A DNA stretch of 64,000 nucleotides from assembly GCA_958295665.1 (NCBI GenBank), contig OY282560.1:42843044-42907043 (forward strand). The letters run 5' to 3'. Each line of letters opens with the position of its first letter. The first letter of the stretch is position 1. Positions 43,632 through 54,699 of this stretch are shown in pieces. Below the pieces are notes generated by a model. It was not told the origin of the DNA and did not search any database. It worked only from the letters and a program-made list of their open reading frames with translations. The position numbers and the translations under genes are program-made. Origin of the DNA: Tipula vernalis. Taxonomy: Eukaryota > Arthropoda > Insecta > Diptera > Tipulidae.

Positions 43632-44900
43632 TAAAGGAATTGATACATGCAAAAATTTGTCCTTTACGTTAAAAAAATAGAGCGCTCTTATTGGTTGAAA
43701 TAGCGGTCACTTTTTTAAGGTTATGTAATTTTGCCTGAAAGGCAAAAAATTTGCCATATACAAAATTGAACCATGTTCAACTTTCTATTTTTACCTTAAA
43801 GGCATTTAATATCGCCTACTTGGTGCAACTATTTTTCTTGCCTTAAAGCAAACCATATCGAAATTAAACATCAAGAGTAACAACAAATGCATTTTTTTGT
43901 TTTTTCGAGGAGTTGTAACAAAAACATTTTTTAATTAATCGTTTCTGCCTTAAATTTCCTATTTGTCCATAGTTTTATTTTTAAAATTGGTTATACGTTT
44001 GTATAACCCCATGCATAATCCATTTTTTGTATGAAAATTTTCCTTCAGCTTCGTTTTTCTTGATATTTCATTCTCTTTGCTTAAAGGGAAAAAATCGTAA
44101 ATGTATCACTGCCTTAACTCAAAATTTGTTTCTGTGGTCGAAAAAAAATTTGAAGGGCTGTTATTCAAAATTAGCGAATTAAGGTTTTATCGAAATTTCT
44201 CAAAATTGGATTACACGCAGTAATCTATATCAACATTTTAAATGCAAAATAATTTTAGTGATAAATAATTTTTTGAACTACGAAATTTTCGTATTTATAT
44301 GTAGTGGTAATACAAATAATACGCCTGAATGTCGATAAAGAAAATAATTCTGAATAGATTTTAATACAATGCAATGACGAATTTTGTTCAAAAAATTAAC
44401 CATATCTAAATTAAATATAACAAATGTCAAACATTTGTCATAATTATCAAACACTTCGATTTCACTAACAAATTGTTCTTGTTCGAAAAGAACTAATTTA
44501 TAACTCATCAATTGTTTAGACAAAAAACCAGAGTTTAAATGGGATTTCATTTGCTCTTCGTTCTTCATTTTTTTTCAAGAGCGATAGTAAAAACTATTAA
44601 AAAACTCTTTATAAAGTGCGAAATTATAAAAAAAAAATATCGCTCTGAAGAAAGGGAGCATTATTTTTTTTTTAGCATGAGCATTATGTTTATTATAAGG
44701 CTCTTGCTCTTCCACTATTGCGTTTGTGTTATTATATTTTCGCTCTTTGTTATTCAGCTACATATATTGAGAAAATAAATACGCTCTGCTCTGATGAATA
44801 AAAACGTCATTATTATATTGCTCTTGCTCTTGCTATTACGGCAAACGGTTACATTCAAAACCTACTAAAATTCTCTCTTTAGAAAGCCTAATGGTTTTGT
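43632..44900. other. AT-rich stretch with GCTCTT motifs
   Basis: No gene. From about 44,575 to 44,830 the motifs AAGAGCGA, CGCTCT, GCTCTTGCTCTT and AACTCTTTATAA recur. Comparable GAGCGAAA and TTATAAAGAGTT motifs at 46,480-46,800 face the other way, on the far side of the fold-back array. Confidence 0.5.
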
Positions 44901-44904
44901 TAGC

Positions 44905-46470
44905 GAACAGATGCACGGGCGTTGGAAATGGCATTCTAAAATGATTTATAGATAAAGTTCTGGAATATAGCCAAGTAGGAGGATGGAACTTGGCTATTCC
45001 TTAACCAATTGTGATGCAATTCGACTTGTGCGTTGGAAATGAGATTCTAAAATGATTTTTGGATAAAGTTCTAGAATATGGGCAATTGTGATAGAACTTG
45101 GCTACTTTTTAACAGATTTTAGTGAAATTTGACATGTGCGTTGGAAATGGGATAAGTTCTGGAATATGGTAAATTTGAATGGAACTTGGCTATTCCTTAA
45201 CTGATTCTATTGAAATTTGACACGCGCGATGGAAATGGGATTCTAAAATGATTTTTGGTGAAGTTCTGGAATATGGCCTACTAGGATAGAACTTGGCTAT
45301 TCCTTAACCGATTTTAGTGAAATTTGACATGTGCGATTAAATTGGGATTCTAAACTGATTTTTGGATAAAGTTCTAGAATACGACGAAATAGGATGGAAC
45401 TTGGCTATTTATTAAGCGATTTTAGTGAAATTTGGCATGTGCAATGGAAATGGGATTATAAAATGATTTTTGGATAAAGTTCTAGAATATGGGCAATTGT
45501 GATGGAACTTGGCTATTCCTTAACCGATTGCGCGAACCGGTTAAGGAATAGCCAAGATCCATCACAATTGGCCATATCCCAAAACTTTATCCAAAAATCA
45601 TTTTAGAATGCCGTTTCCAACGCACATGTCAAATTTCTCTAAAATCGGTTAAGGAATAGCCAAGTTCCATCACAATTGGACATATTTCAGAACTTGATCT
45701 AAAAATCAGTTTAGAATCCCATTTTCAACGCACATATCAAATTTCACTAAAGTCGGTTAAGGAATAGCCAAGTTCCATCCTAGTTGGCCATATTCCAGAA
45801 CTTCATCCAAAAATCATTTTAGAATCCCATTTCTATCGCCCATGTCAAATTTAAGGAATAGCCGTTCCATCCTAATTGGCCCTATTGGAGAAAAGGCTAA
45901 TGCTGTACGTTGATGGAGTGTTATGAGGGATACAAGATTCTGCACCAGGACGACGAATCAAAAAAAAAATGGATTTTCCAAATTTTCACTTCGACGGCCT
46001 AAAAACTGTGTGCAATCAGGAAGTAGTGGAACACATACAGTTTGCGTTTGTACAATTCATCTGAATGTCAAACTAATTAATTATGGAACGAGAATGGAAA
46101 CTATAACGAAAAAACAGATATCGCACTACACAGATTGTTTTAAATCAATATTATGTGCCAATCCTACATCAACCTGCTACCTTCTAGAATGCAACGATTG
46201 TCCATTGCAACAGTTGTCCATTGTCCATTTATTATGCAAAGTGCAGCACAGGCTTTTCATTGGAATAATAAGCAAGCAACAACTCACCCATTTGTAATAT
46301 ACAAGAAAGTAGAAGGAGAACAGTCGCGTAACAAATTCCAGAACTTTATCTAAAACTCATTTTAGAATCCCATTTCCAACGCACATGTCAAATTTCACGA
46401 AAATCTGTTAAGGAATAGCCAAGTTCCATCCCAATTGGCCATATTCCAGAAATTTATCTAAATATAATTT
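44905..46470. repeat. Fold-back array of ~107-bp units
   Basis: Six direct units (starting near 44,920, 45,032, 45,136, 45,229, 45,334, 45,439) contain GCGTTGGAAATGGGATTC, AAAATGATTTTTGGAT, AAGTTCTGGAATATGG and AACTTGGCTATTCCTTAAC. At 45,527-45,537 the array turns around (AACCG / CGGTT), and inverted units follow to about 45,890, with one more at 46,336-46,470. Diverged copies also occur at 61,030-61,430. The layout is that of a foldback-type element; no coding sequence belongs to it. Confidence 0.85.
45895..46336. other. Foreign segment inside the fold-back array
   Basis: About 440 bp without the 107-bp unit, lying between inverted units that otherwise continue across it. It contains a 124-codon open frame (45,923-46,297) of no recognised family. 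Confidence 0.5.
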
Positions 46471-46479
46471 ATAGAACTT

Positions 46480-46856
46480 TCTTTATTTAATGATATTCAA
46501 AGAGCAATTCATGTGTTACAAAAAATATCGCTCCCTAATGTATTTTCTTCAATCGCTCTGTAGAATGGGTTGGGAGCAATATTTTTAACTTTCACGCTCC
46601 CTGTTTTAAGAGCAAAATAAAAAATAAAAATTTAAATCACTTTGATAGAGCGAAATAATTTTTTTTTTGTGTTTACCATTAGAGGGTAAGAGCGTAAAAG
46701 CAAATTTAAAAAAAAAAATTATTGGGGGCAAGAGCGAAAATTGTTATAAAGAGTTCTAAAAGAGCGAAAAATTTAAACTTTCGTATCATAACGCCTAAGG
46801 CCCTTTATAAGTAAAGAATACGGAAGATATTAAAACAAGAAAGCAAATTCAAAATG
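46480..46856. other. GAGCGAAA-motif flank of the fold-back array
   Basis: Repeated AGAGCGAAA, CGCTCC and TTATAAAGAGTT motifs in AT-rich DNA; roughly an inverted counterpart of 44,575-44,830. No gene. Confidence 0.45.
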
Positions 46857-49060
46857 AAGATGCACAATGAAGATATCGTATGCATGCAAAGAGAATATAG
46901 AAGAAGTTATTGCCATATTGAGCAAAGAAGTTAAAACTTTTAAGTTAGAAAATGAAGATCCAAAAAAGAATCTAAACATTGAGATGACACCAACAGATGA
47001 GAAAACAACCGGGGTGGGACGTTTGAACATCACTTTCGATTCGAATTCGATAGAGTTTATCTCTCTTACTTCAAGAATAAAATTGTACTCTATTTCACTT
47101 TCTGATTACGCTTTTACTATTGCAATCTCTTCCTTGTTGCATACTTTTCCTTTCCCTTACATCGATAAACTATTACTAAATAAAAATTTGGCTGTAAAGA
47201 ATTACGACTATAATTAGAAATAGAATGTTGTTTTATTCGAGCAAGCCGAAATGGCAATAGTTGAAAAACGCTATCGAATTCGATTGAAAGTGATGTTACA
47301 ACATCCCACCCCACATCAAAAAACATAGATGAGAAAACAACAGAGAGTAGAAAATCTGTAGTTAAACGGTAAACTACTATACAGACGAAGACGAACTAAA
47401 AAGAGAAACCGACTGGATCTTGAAGAAAAAATGACCTTCGAATAGATGCAGATAACTAAATCTGTTAAAAGCGTAGAGCAACAAGAATATTGTGAGCATA
47501 TTAAGCCATTCTGAAATCCTAACGTTGATGAAATCGGTAATGGAGAATGAATAAAAGATCGCGGCCTTAAACAATGACGTGCAGAAAATGAACACATCGG
47601 ACTCTGTCACTTACCGGAAGTTAACCATGAAGCTTAACGTGGATCAGTGGTACACCTAAGAAGACAAAAATAGTCGTCCAATTAAAGGGTAAATTACCTA
47701 ACGAGAAAACTAATTGAGATTTGTTTGATTTTACACCAATAAAAAATCCATAACAATTGGAAGATGAACTAGAACCACTTATTGAAATACTACAATATAT
47801 AGACCATGAAAATTCACCTATCATTCAAACTAATAAAAAAGGCACGTAAAACCTGGCCAATTAATAATTATCCAGAAAACAAAAACTAAACTTAACAACT
47901 AATTTAATGAACTAAATTCAATTATTATAAAAGTTAAGGGGCTGAAAAGTCCTAAGGTTCAAATACCTCCAATTAAGAAACTTGACGTAACCTAGACCCG
48001 TAGTGCTAAAGAAAAAGCTAATCTTTTTGCAAAGCACCTCGAGGAAATTTCCAACCTCTTCCCAAGTAAACTGCTGATGAAAATATTACACCATTTTTTA
48101 AGATTGATGAGCTAAAAGCCTCGCCTGAGAAAGCAATACGAAAATTACCACATATAATCAATTCCTCATTCCGTTTAAAATATGTTCCGCGTCAATGGAA
48201 AGTTGTACAATCAATAAAGCAAATCTCCTAATGACAAAAAATCTTGTAGGCCAATTCCTCTACTGCCAACGATGGCTAAGCTTTTTGAAAAATTGTTAGT
48301 TAAATGAATTAAACCGTTAATAGAGGATAGAAATTTCATTCTATTTCTATCACATCAATTTACATTCTGATAAAAGCACTCCACTATTGAAAAAGTACAC
48401 AGAATCACAAAGAAAGTTAAAGTCGCGCTGGAAATTAAAAAAAAATGTGTGGTATCACCCATGAAGAGGCAACCAGCAAACTACAGAGAATCACTAATGA
48501 GGTTTGTGACCGAACAAAACGATGGCATATACACCTCAACTTCACTAATCGAAAAGTGACTGTCAAGGACGCTAAGTTGAAGTTGGAGGAACACGTGAAA
48601 AAGTAAAAGGAATAAGTCAGAGTTAACTCAGGCGCGAAACTCAGAGCTAACTATCCATAATAAATTGATCCTTTATCGGCAAATTCAAATACCTATGTAA
48701 ATAGACGTATGGTATCCAGCTCTGGTGATATACTAAGAAGACGAACGTGAAAACAGTTCATACATTCCAAAGTAACGTCCTACGGAGTAATGTTGATAAA
48801 CCCTCGTTCAGCGAGACTTAAGGATGGAATACGCCTGCGAGAAAATTAATAAGCAAACCTTGAAACACGCATTACACGCATTAAAAATGATAACATTTAG
48901 AAAAAATGATCGAATTATTGGTAATTGAATTTAAGCTAAATTTACAAATTGAAATACAAATTCAGAGGCAACACAATAATCCCAAAATGATAGGAATCGA
49001 CCGTAATGCATTCTGGAAGACTTTGGCTTACTTGCATCTTCATCCGAACATTTGTCGTAG
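46857..49060 (+). mobile_element. Decayed Jockey-type LINE (copy E)
   Basis: Readable islands: LEDELEPLIEILQYI near 47,762 (matching LEDELEVLNSTIQQA in copy F), KEKANLFAKHLEEISNLFPS near 48,010, LKYVPRQWKVVQSI near 48,177, RT traces to 48,440 (LFEKLLV, HSTIEKVHRIT-like) and the palm tail TSKLQRITNEVCDRTKRWH near 48,470. It shares order and wording with copy F. Stops occur about every 30-60 bases outside these islands, and FADD is deleted. It is interrupted by the 47,010-47,326 insertion. Confidence 0.7.
47010..47326. mobile_element. Short inverted-repeat insertion (MITE-like) with 15-bp flanking duplication
   Basis: AGATGAGAAAACAAC occurs at 46,995-47,009 and 47,327-47,341, bracketing 317 bp. 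Inside, GGGGTGGGACGTTTGAACAT...TTCGATAGAGTTT (47,011-47,058) and its inverted counterpart ending CATCCCACCCC at 47,312 form TIRs of about 48 bp; 14 extra bases lie between the right TIR and the duplication. Removing one duplicate and the insert rejoins the surrounding frame (DEKTT-ESRKS). No coding capacity. Confidence 0.7.
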
Positions 49061-49064
49061 CCGT

Positions 49065-50719
49065 AAATGACGATAATTACAACGGTGAATGAATATTCTA
49101 TGAATAATTTTATTCTTATAACTTACTGGTATTATACTAAACTAGTTTTCACTTTTGTATATATGCTTAATTTCACTATACATTTATATACTTATTTAAA
49201 CTTTACACATCTATACTACATAATAAAATAAAATAAAAATATCAACCATTTTTTTTAACTTAATCGCGATGCAACAAGATCAAATAATGAAACAAACGAA
49301 TCGAAAATGTCATTCAATTTTTTTTTTAAACTTTTGGTGTTATACGCATAAAGCGCTGTGCATAAGAAAAAATTAATTTTGTACATAATGTTCATCATCC
49401 GTATTTAGCGAGGACACATTTTCAAAATTGTAGTTTTTATGTGTAAATTTAGCACCGCTTGCTTGATGTGAATTTAAATTTTAGTTAATCATTTTTATTG
49501 GTTTATTAATTTCACAATGACCAATTTTAATTAAATTAAATCCAATCTTTGCTAAATCGATTACTATGGTAACAATCGACTCTTTGGGAAAGGTAAATGC
49601 ATGCAAAGTGTAATATAGTTTTGGTAAATTTACAACATCAACTTTGGACAATTTTTAGTGAGCTATATGTTTACCGGCCTGTTTTTGCAACAGTGCTACT
49701 AGAGGAGTGCAGTTGTCGGATCGGTTCTGCTTATTTATTGGCTGGCAGTTCTATCCTTGATTTTGATCTGGTGCCACTCTAAAGCGCTTTCGTTGGAGAA
49801 GCCTTAGTTTAAACCAGTCTGGTGTTTCCTCTCGAATTAGCTTAGGCCAACTCTCTTTGTCTTCTGCTTCTCAAAGTATATAGAGATATCCTAAGTTTAT
49901 CTCCTCAAATGTAGGTCGTGATTTTATTTGGTTTCTGAGGTTGATGCCTTAGAAGGAGAACTTATTAGTTTGATGCTCTTGGCTGAGTTTGCACAGTTAT
50001 TTTGAGAGTGCAATAAATCAGACTAGCATCTGCCGATAATTTAAAAATGGTTTGTCAAAAACGGAATCAATGAACTAAAGAGCGGAGCTATTTAAACCCT
50101 ACTTTAATTTTTGGAGCGAATATATTCTTTAGAGAACACGAAAAAATTCAATGATATACATATATTGACTTTTAATCAGACATCTGGTTTGGTAAAAGCT
50201 CCCATACTTGTAGTTGTAGATAATCTGCTTTTATCAACGACTACACGAGGCTACAGACAGAACGGACAGCTATCTCCCTAATAAGATAATGCGGACGAAG
50301 CAGCCATTCAATAATGGTATGGGCATGTCCCACCTTATAGTATCGCCTCAACACGCACATTGTCAACCGTACATTCTTTCTTTCAATTGCATTTGAACTT
50401 GACCCTCGAAGGTGACTTCCAGGTTGCTACTAAAGTCGCCTTTAAAGCTCTAAATAGGACGCGTCAAAACCGGAAGGAACTCGGCAGGTTTTCAACTTAG
50501 AACTTCCAATTAACTTAATTGCTTCGACTACGAATATACAAGAGAAATTCTAGCTCCAAGAACTACGGCAGTTGAAAAGGCAGAAAGGCCTCTTAGAGCA
50601 GCTATGCGAGCCCTCTTGGGAAAATTAAATTGTATGAAGTTATTGAATATTTCATTGTATTAATTTCAATTGTTTGTTGAGATGATTGTTTTTTAGCTTG
50701 TCTAAAAAAAGTTTCTCAT
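49065..50719. other. Unassigned stretch
   Basis: AT-rich DNA with no gene or repeat I can support. A tract at 50,230-50,640 is less AT-rich and may be old transposon sequence, but shows no readable motif. Confidence 0.5.
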
Positions 50720-50739
50720 TTAGTCTAAGTAAAATGTGC

Positions 50740-51373
50740 TGGAAAACACAACGCGAAAGAGTGTACAGAAAGTAGAAACACCCCTGCAAAATGTATTAAC
50801 TGTAAAGGGCATCATCCTGCAAATTATAGAGGCTGTAAAGTAGCCAAAGAACTTCAAAGGCTAAGAAACAAAATGCATCAATTTCCTCAAAACCCTAAAG
50901 TTACCAGAGAGAAACCAACTAAAACTCAAGCGGAGCCAAAACTACCAGTTATAGATACAGAGCGGAAAAGTTATTCACAAATTGTACCGCAATCATCTAA
51001 TGCTATAAATGATAACCCCCTTGAAAGGATAAGTCGAAGCATAGAAGCCATAAATATACGGCTAGCAAAGCAAGAACGTGGTCTACAAACTTTATATAAG
51101 CGTCTAGATATGCATCAAACCATGAACGAGGCAACATCATATACTAAAATGAGCAGAACATTAAGAATTGTCACCTGGAACGCGAACGGACCAGCGCAGC
51201 ATGTTCCAGAGTTACAAATTTTTCTAAATTTAGAAAAAATAGATATATGCCTTATATCGGAGAGCCATTTGACAAAAACATCATTTATTAAAATACGTGA
51301 TTATGAATGTTACCATGCTGTTCACCCAGGAGGAAACTCAGAGGATAGTGAAAAAGAATCTCAAACACTATGA
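50740..51373 (+). pseudogene. Jockey Gag C-terminus running in frame into endonuclease
   Basis: The knuckle region reads CAGKHNAKECTES and CINCKGHHPANYRGC (50,740-50,835). A Gln/Pro-rich tail and a coiled segment (RISRSIEAINIRLAKQERGL) lead, with no stop, to KMSRTLRIVTWNANG at about 51,150, the canonical start of the ORF2 endonuclease, and on to LISESHLTKTSF. Normally gag and ORF2 are separate overlapping frames; here they are one frame. The reading ends at 51,373 where the endonuclease centre is deleted. Confidence 0.75.
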
Positions 51374-51499
51374 AGAACCTAGTATCGAAGAAGAAAGTAT
51401 GCAAGTTAAAACCATAAAAGTTGAAACTAACAATAATAATGAATACAGTATTTCCTCTACTGCCCTCCAGGCTATAATCTAAACAAAGAAGATTATAAT

Positions 51500-52800
51500 A
51501 GACTAAAGAGTCTTTAGATCACTAGGATTCAATTTACTTATTGGTGGTGACTTTAATGCAAAAAACACCTATTGGGGATCAAGACTTACAACCCATAAAG
51601 GAAAAGAGCTACTCGAAGCCGGACGAAGAAATAACTGCGAGTTCCACTCTGGAGGTAAACCAACATACTGGCCTGCTAATATAAATAAAATACCAGATGT
51701 CATTGATTTCTATGTAACGAAAGGGATCTTCGAGGATTACATGTGCGTCGAAAATAGCGAGGGGATATATTCCGATCATACACATGTTATCATGACTCTC
51801 AGCTCAATGATAATTAATAAGGATAACCTGCCTAAATTAACAAATAATAGAACTAACTGGGACCTATTCCAAGAACTAATTGAAATGCAAATAAATCTAC
51901 ACCGGTACAGTTGGAAGACGAACTAGAGGTACTTAACAGTACTATTCAACAAGCAGCATGGGAAAGTTCTCCTGCTAGTCACACCGAATCCTGTAGGAAT
52001 CAAAATTATCCTATTGAGGTCAGGGAGTTAGTTAGAGAGAAACGGAAAGCAAGAAATACCTGGCAAAGGACATGCGCCCCGGAAAACATAAAAATTCTCA
52101 ATTTTCTATGCAATAAACTAAAACAACAGACTAAAATATGTCCCACGACAATGGAAGGTTGCTGAAGTAATTATGATCCCCAAACCAGCCAAACCAGCGA
52201 ACGATAAAAAGTCGTACAGACCGATTTCACTACTTCCTGTAATTTCAAAATTATTTGAAAAATTACTGCTCAAGAGACTCAAGCCAATAATAGAAGAGAG
52301 AAATTTGATTCCATCACACCAATTTGGATTTAGAGAAAATCACTCTACGATAGAACAAGTTCACAGAATAACGGACATAATCGAAGACGTACTTGAGAAT
52401 AATAGGATATGCTCCAGTATCTTCTTAGATGTAGCACAAGCTTTCGACAAAGTTTGGCACCAAGGACTTGAATTTAAATTGGATCGAGATCTACCTAAGC
52501 AGTTCTATCAAATTCTTAAATCTTATATCGTAGACCGACATTTCCGTGTAAAATATAACGGAGAGTACTCTGAACTAAAGAGAATATCAGCAGGTAAACC
52601 ACAAGGTAGCATACTGGGTTCTATATTGTACATACACCAGAGATATGCCAAATACAGAAGGTGCCACCATAGAAACATTTGCAGACGATACAGCTATTCT
52701 GGCAACTGGAAAGTGTATATCAGAAGCAACGACCAAACTTCAAAAAGCAACCGACACAATGAGTAGTTGGACAAAGAAATTAGCCTAAACGAAGCAAAAT
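51500..52800 (+). pseudogene. Jockey endonuclease end and reverse transcriptase, broken
   Basis: Endonuclease: GFNLLIGGDFNAKNTYWGSR (about 51,530), IYSDHTHVIM (about 51,770). Linker: LEDELEVLNSTIQQAAWESS at 51,917 after a frameshift. A deletion brings RT forward: KYVPRQWKVAEVIMIPKPAK, SYRPISLLPVISKLFEKLLL, LIPSHQFGFRENHSTIEQVH, FLDVAQAFDKVWH (palm A), GKPQGSILGSILY; after a shift TFADDTAILATGK (palm C) at about 52,680. RT catalytic Asp residues are all visible, but the gene is not intact. Confidence 0.85.
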
Positions 52801-52829
52801 CGGTTCACGTAAACTTAAAAAAAAAAATT

Positions 52830-53527
52830 AGTCGAAGCTAACTAAAATAATTATTAATGCGTTAGCAAAAATTCTAAATTTTCAGAATATTACTAAATAT
52901 AGCGTAAGGCAGTGACAGCCTAATCCAAACGTTACAATTTTATCTTGTGGAATCTTGTGAATACGACGACACATTAAATATTTGTTTAACCATTTAAAAA
53001 AAAATAAAATGAAATGCGAGGATTTTAAAATACAACTGTCCCAATCAATCATTACATTTTGTTGAATACAAACGACAACGTAATCATTATTTTTATATTA
53101 GCACTATACTTCAAATTATTAATGCTCCAATTAATACTTTACACTCATACCAAATTCGCAGCTGACATCGTAAATATTTTAATGATATAAACGAAATAAA
53201 TTTAAATGAAAACGATTTCCGCCAAATGCACCTACGTAAAACGGATTCGTTCCACATATTATTTATAACCTTTAGTAACCCGGAGAGCGGGAGAGAAAAA
53301 CTTGCTCGCCGATCATAAATAAACAAATCACCATTGCCGACATGAAACTACTAAACAAGTAGAAATGTAAAAATAAATACTGGAAAATTTTTTTTTTTTT
53401 TTTTTTTTTTGCGCTAACGAATTTTCCCAATAAATCAACAATTTAATCTTCAAAACGAGAACCGTGTGCATTGTATTGGAAAACAAAAAATTTAGAAAGA
53501 AAAAAAAAATAAAAATTTCACACTTAC
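52830..53527 (-). other. AT-rich stretch, possible 3' part of intron
   Basis: No gene. It includes a T-run (53,390-53,410). If the minus-strand exon that follows is real, this DNA is the first part of its intron. Confidence 0.4.
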
Positions 53528-53587
53528 TTGTCTTTGACGAAAATCAATAACAGCTGGAACGACTGGTTTCATATCAACTGCTGACAT
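53528..53587 (-). CDS. Candidate first coding exon of a host gene (20 codons)
   Basis: On the minus strand an ATG at 53,587-53,585, preceded by the A-rich context AAATAAAA typical of fly starts, opens a frame reading MSAVDMKPVVPAVIDFRQRQ. It ends exactly before GTAAGTG (donor GT at 53,527-53,526), with the split after a complete codon. Unlike the surrounding AT-rich DNA, the exon uses mixed codons (GCA, GTT, CCA, CAA). A purine-poor CACACA tract (53,699-53,722 on plus) lies upstream and could be 5' UTR or promoter. I do not recognise the protein. The next exon would lie to the left; none was found in the window, so the intron would be very long and transposon-filled. Moderate confidence: a short exon can arise by chance. 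Confidence 0.45.
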
Positions 53588-54699
53588 TTTTATTTATTAT
53601 AAATAAAAAATTGCGCCGGCTATATTTATTTAAATAAATTAAAACTAAACCAAAAAAAAAAAAAAAAAATTAAATTAAAACAACACTTTGCTTGCACTCA
53701 CACTCACACAGCACACACAAACAATGAATGTTTGTGCAATAAAATTTAACCGTTTTTTGTATTTAAATTTTTCGCAATTATGTAATTATTAATTAAAAAT
53801 GTATTTTAATTAAAAACAAAAAAAAAATATTTTGTTTAATAAAATATTTATCGATTCACTTCCCGTTTTGTATTTTAATTTTTTATTTTATTTATTTATT
53901 TTTATTTTTTTTTAATTAATTAAACACAATAAAAAATCATTAAATGTAAATTTAATTAAAATAATATTTATTATATGAGTCTGATACATTTGAGTTGATT
54001 TTTGAATTTTCCTAGAAGCAACAAAAATTCTTTTTCAATTGGAACGTATATTTTTGGGTTTCCTTCACTAATCTGAAAATAGAATAAAATAAGAAAAATT
54101 TAATATTTTTGTTAAACAAAATAAAATAAATAAGAATGAAGACAAAATATTATTGAATACATAATGACAAAATGGGAAATTTTCTTTTATGGATTTTGTT
54201 TGTTTTTTCTTGGAAATTTTTTTTTTTAATTTTGCTTAGCAATGAAATTAGGTTATATGCTTTGCTTTGTGTGGTAAATTAGAATAATATTTTAACAGTG
54301 GGACTATATCTGTGCTTTATTATTTTGTTTTGCTAAGCGTAAAGCGATGGGGCACAAACGGAATAAATTTTGGTTAATATTGAACATACATACATCTGTA
54401 TTTCTTCGAGCATTTCTATTTAGAATTCTTGAATTTGACAGATTTTGTTTTAAATTTGCTTAACGAAAATATACAACTTTTGTATTCGAAATCGTTTTAA
54501 ATCGTGTGTTATTTATTTAATACTTCATGCTCAGCAATATATATTTTTGAAGTGAAATTTCTTGATAAAAGAATCAACATTTAGGCTTAACTTTGAAATT
54601 TGTAAATATTCTGTCCGTAAGGTTCCAGTTTACGTTATTATGCTACGATTATTTAATTTAAAACTTAGCGACAAATTTGAGCTTCGTATCTACAATCAT
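53588..54699. other. AT-rich upstream region of the candidate exon
   Basis: Long A/T runs and a TTTATTTA-type tract near 53,880-53,960. It may hold 5' UTR and promoter of the minus-strand exon; no TATA box or initiator can be assigned with confidence. Confidence 0.4.

Larger units (their letters stand above)
50720..52825 (+). mobile_element. Jockey-type LINE with internal deletions (copy F)
   Basis: Gag zinc knuckles, endonuclease and RT occur in order on the plus strand. The 5' part of gag, the middle of the endonuclease and the region between linker and RT are deleted. The copy ends in an A-rich run (52,818-52,828) within RT palm/thumb sequence, so the rest of ORF2 is missing. It is clearly related to copy E, 2 kb upstream in the same orientation. 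No target duplication was identified. Confidence 0.8.

Noticed and set aside
45505..45560. Strong hairpin as a transcription terminator
   Set aside because: It is the centre of an inverted array of 107-bp units in a eukaryotic genome; no gene ends there.
45923..46297. 124-codon open frame as a host gene
   Set aside because: No motif, low coding character, and enclosed in a fold-back repeat.
46867..47217. 116-codon open frame as one gene
   Set aside because: Its second half is the inverted-repeat insertion at 47,010, so the frame is a fusion of LINE remnant and insertion.
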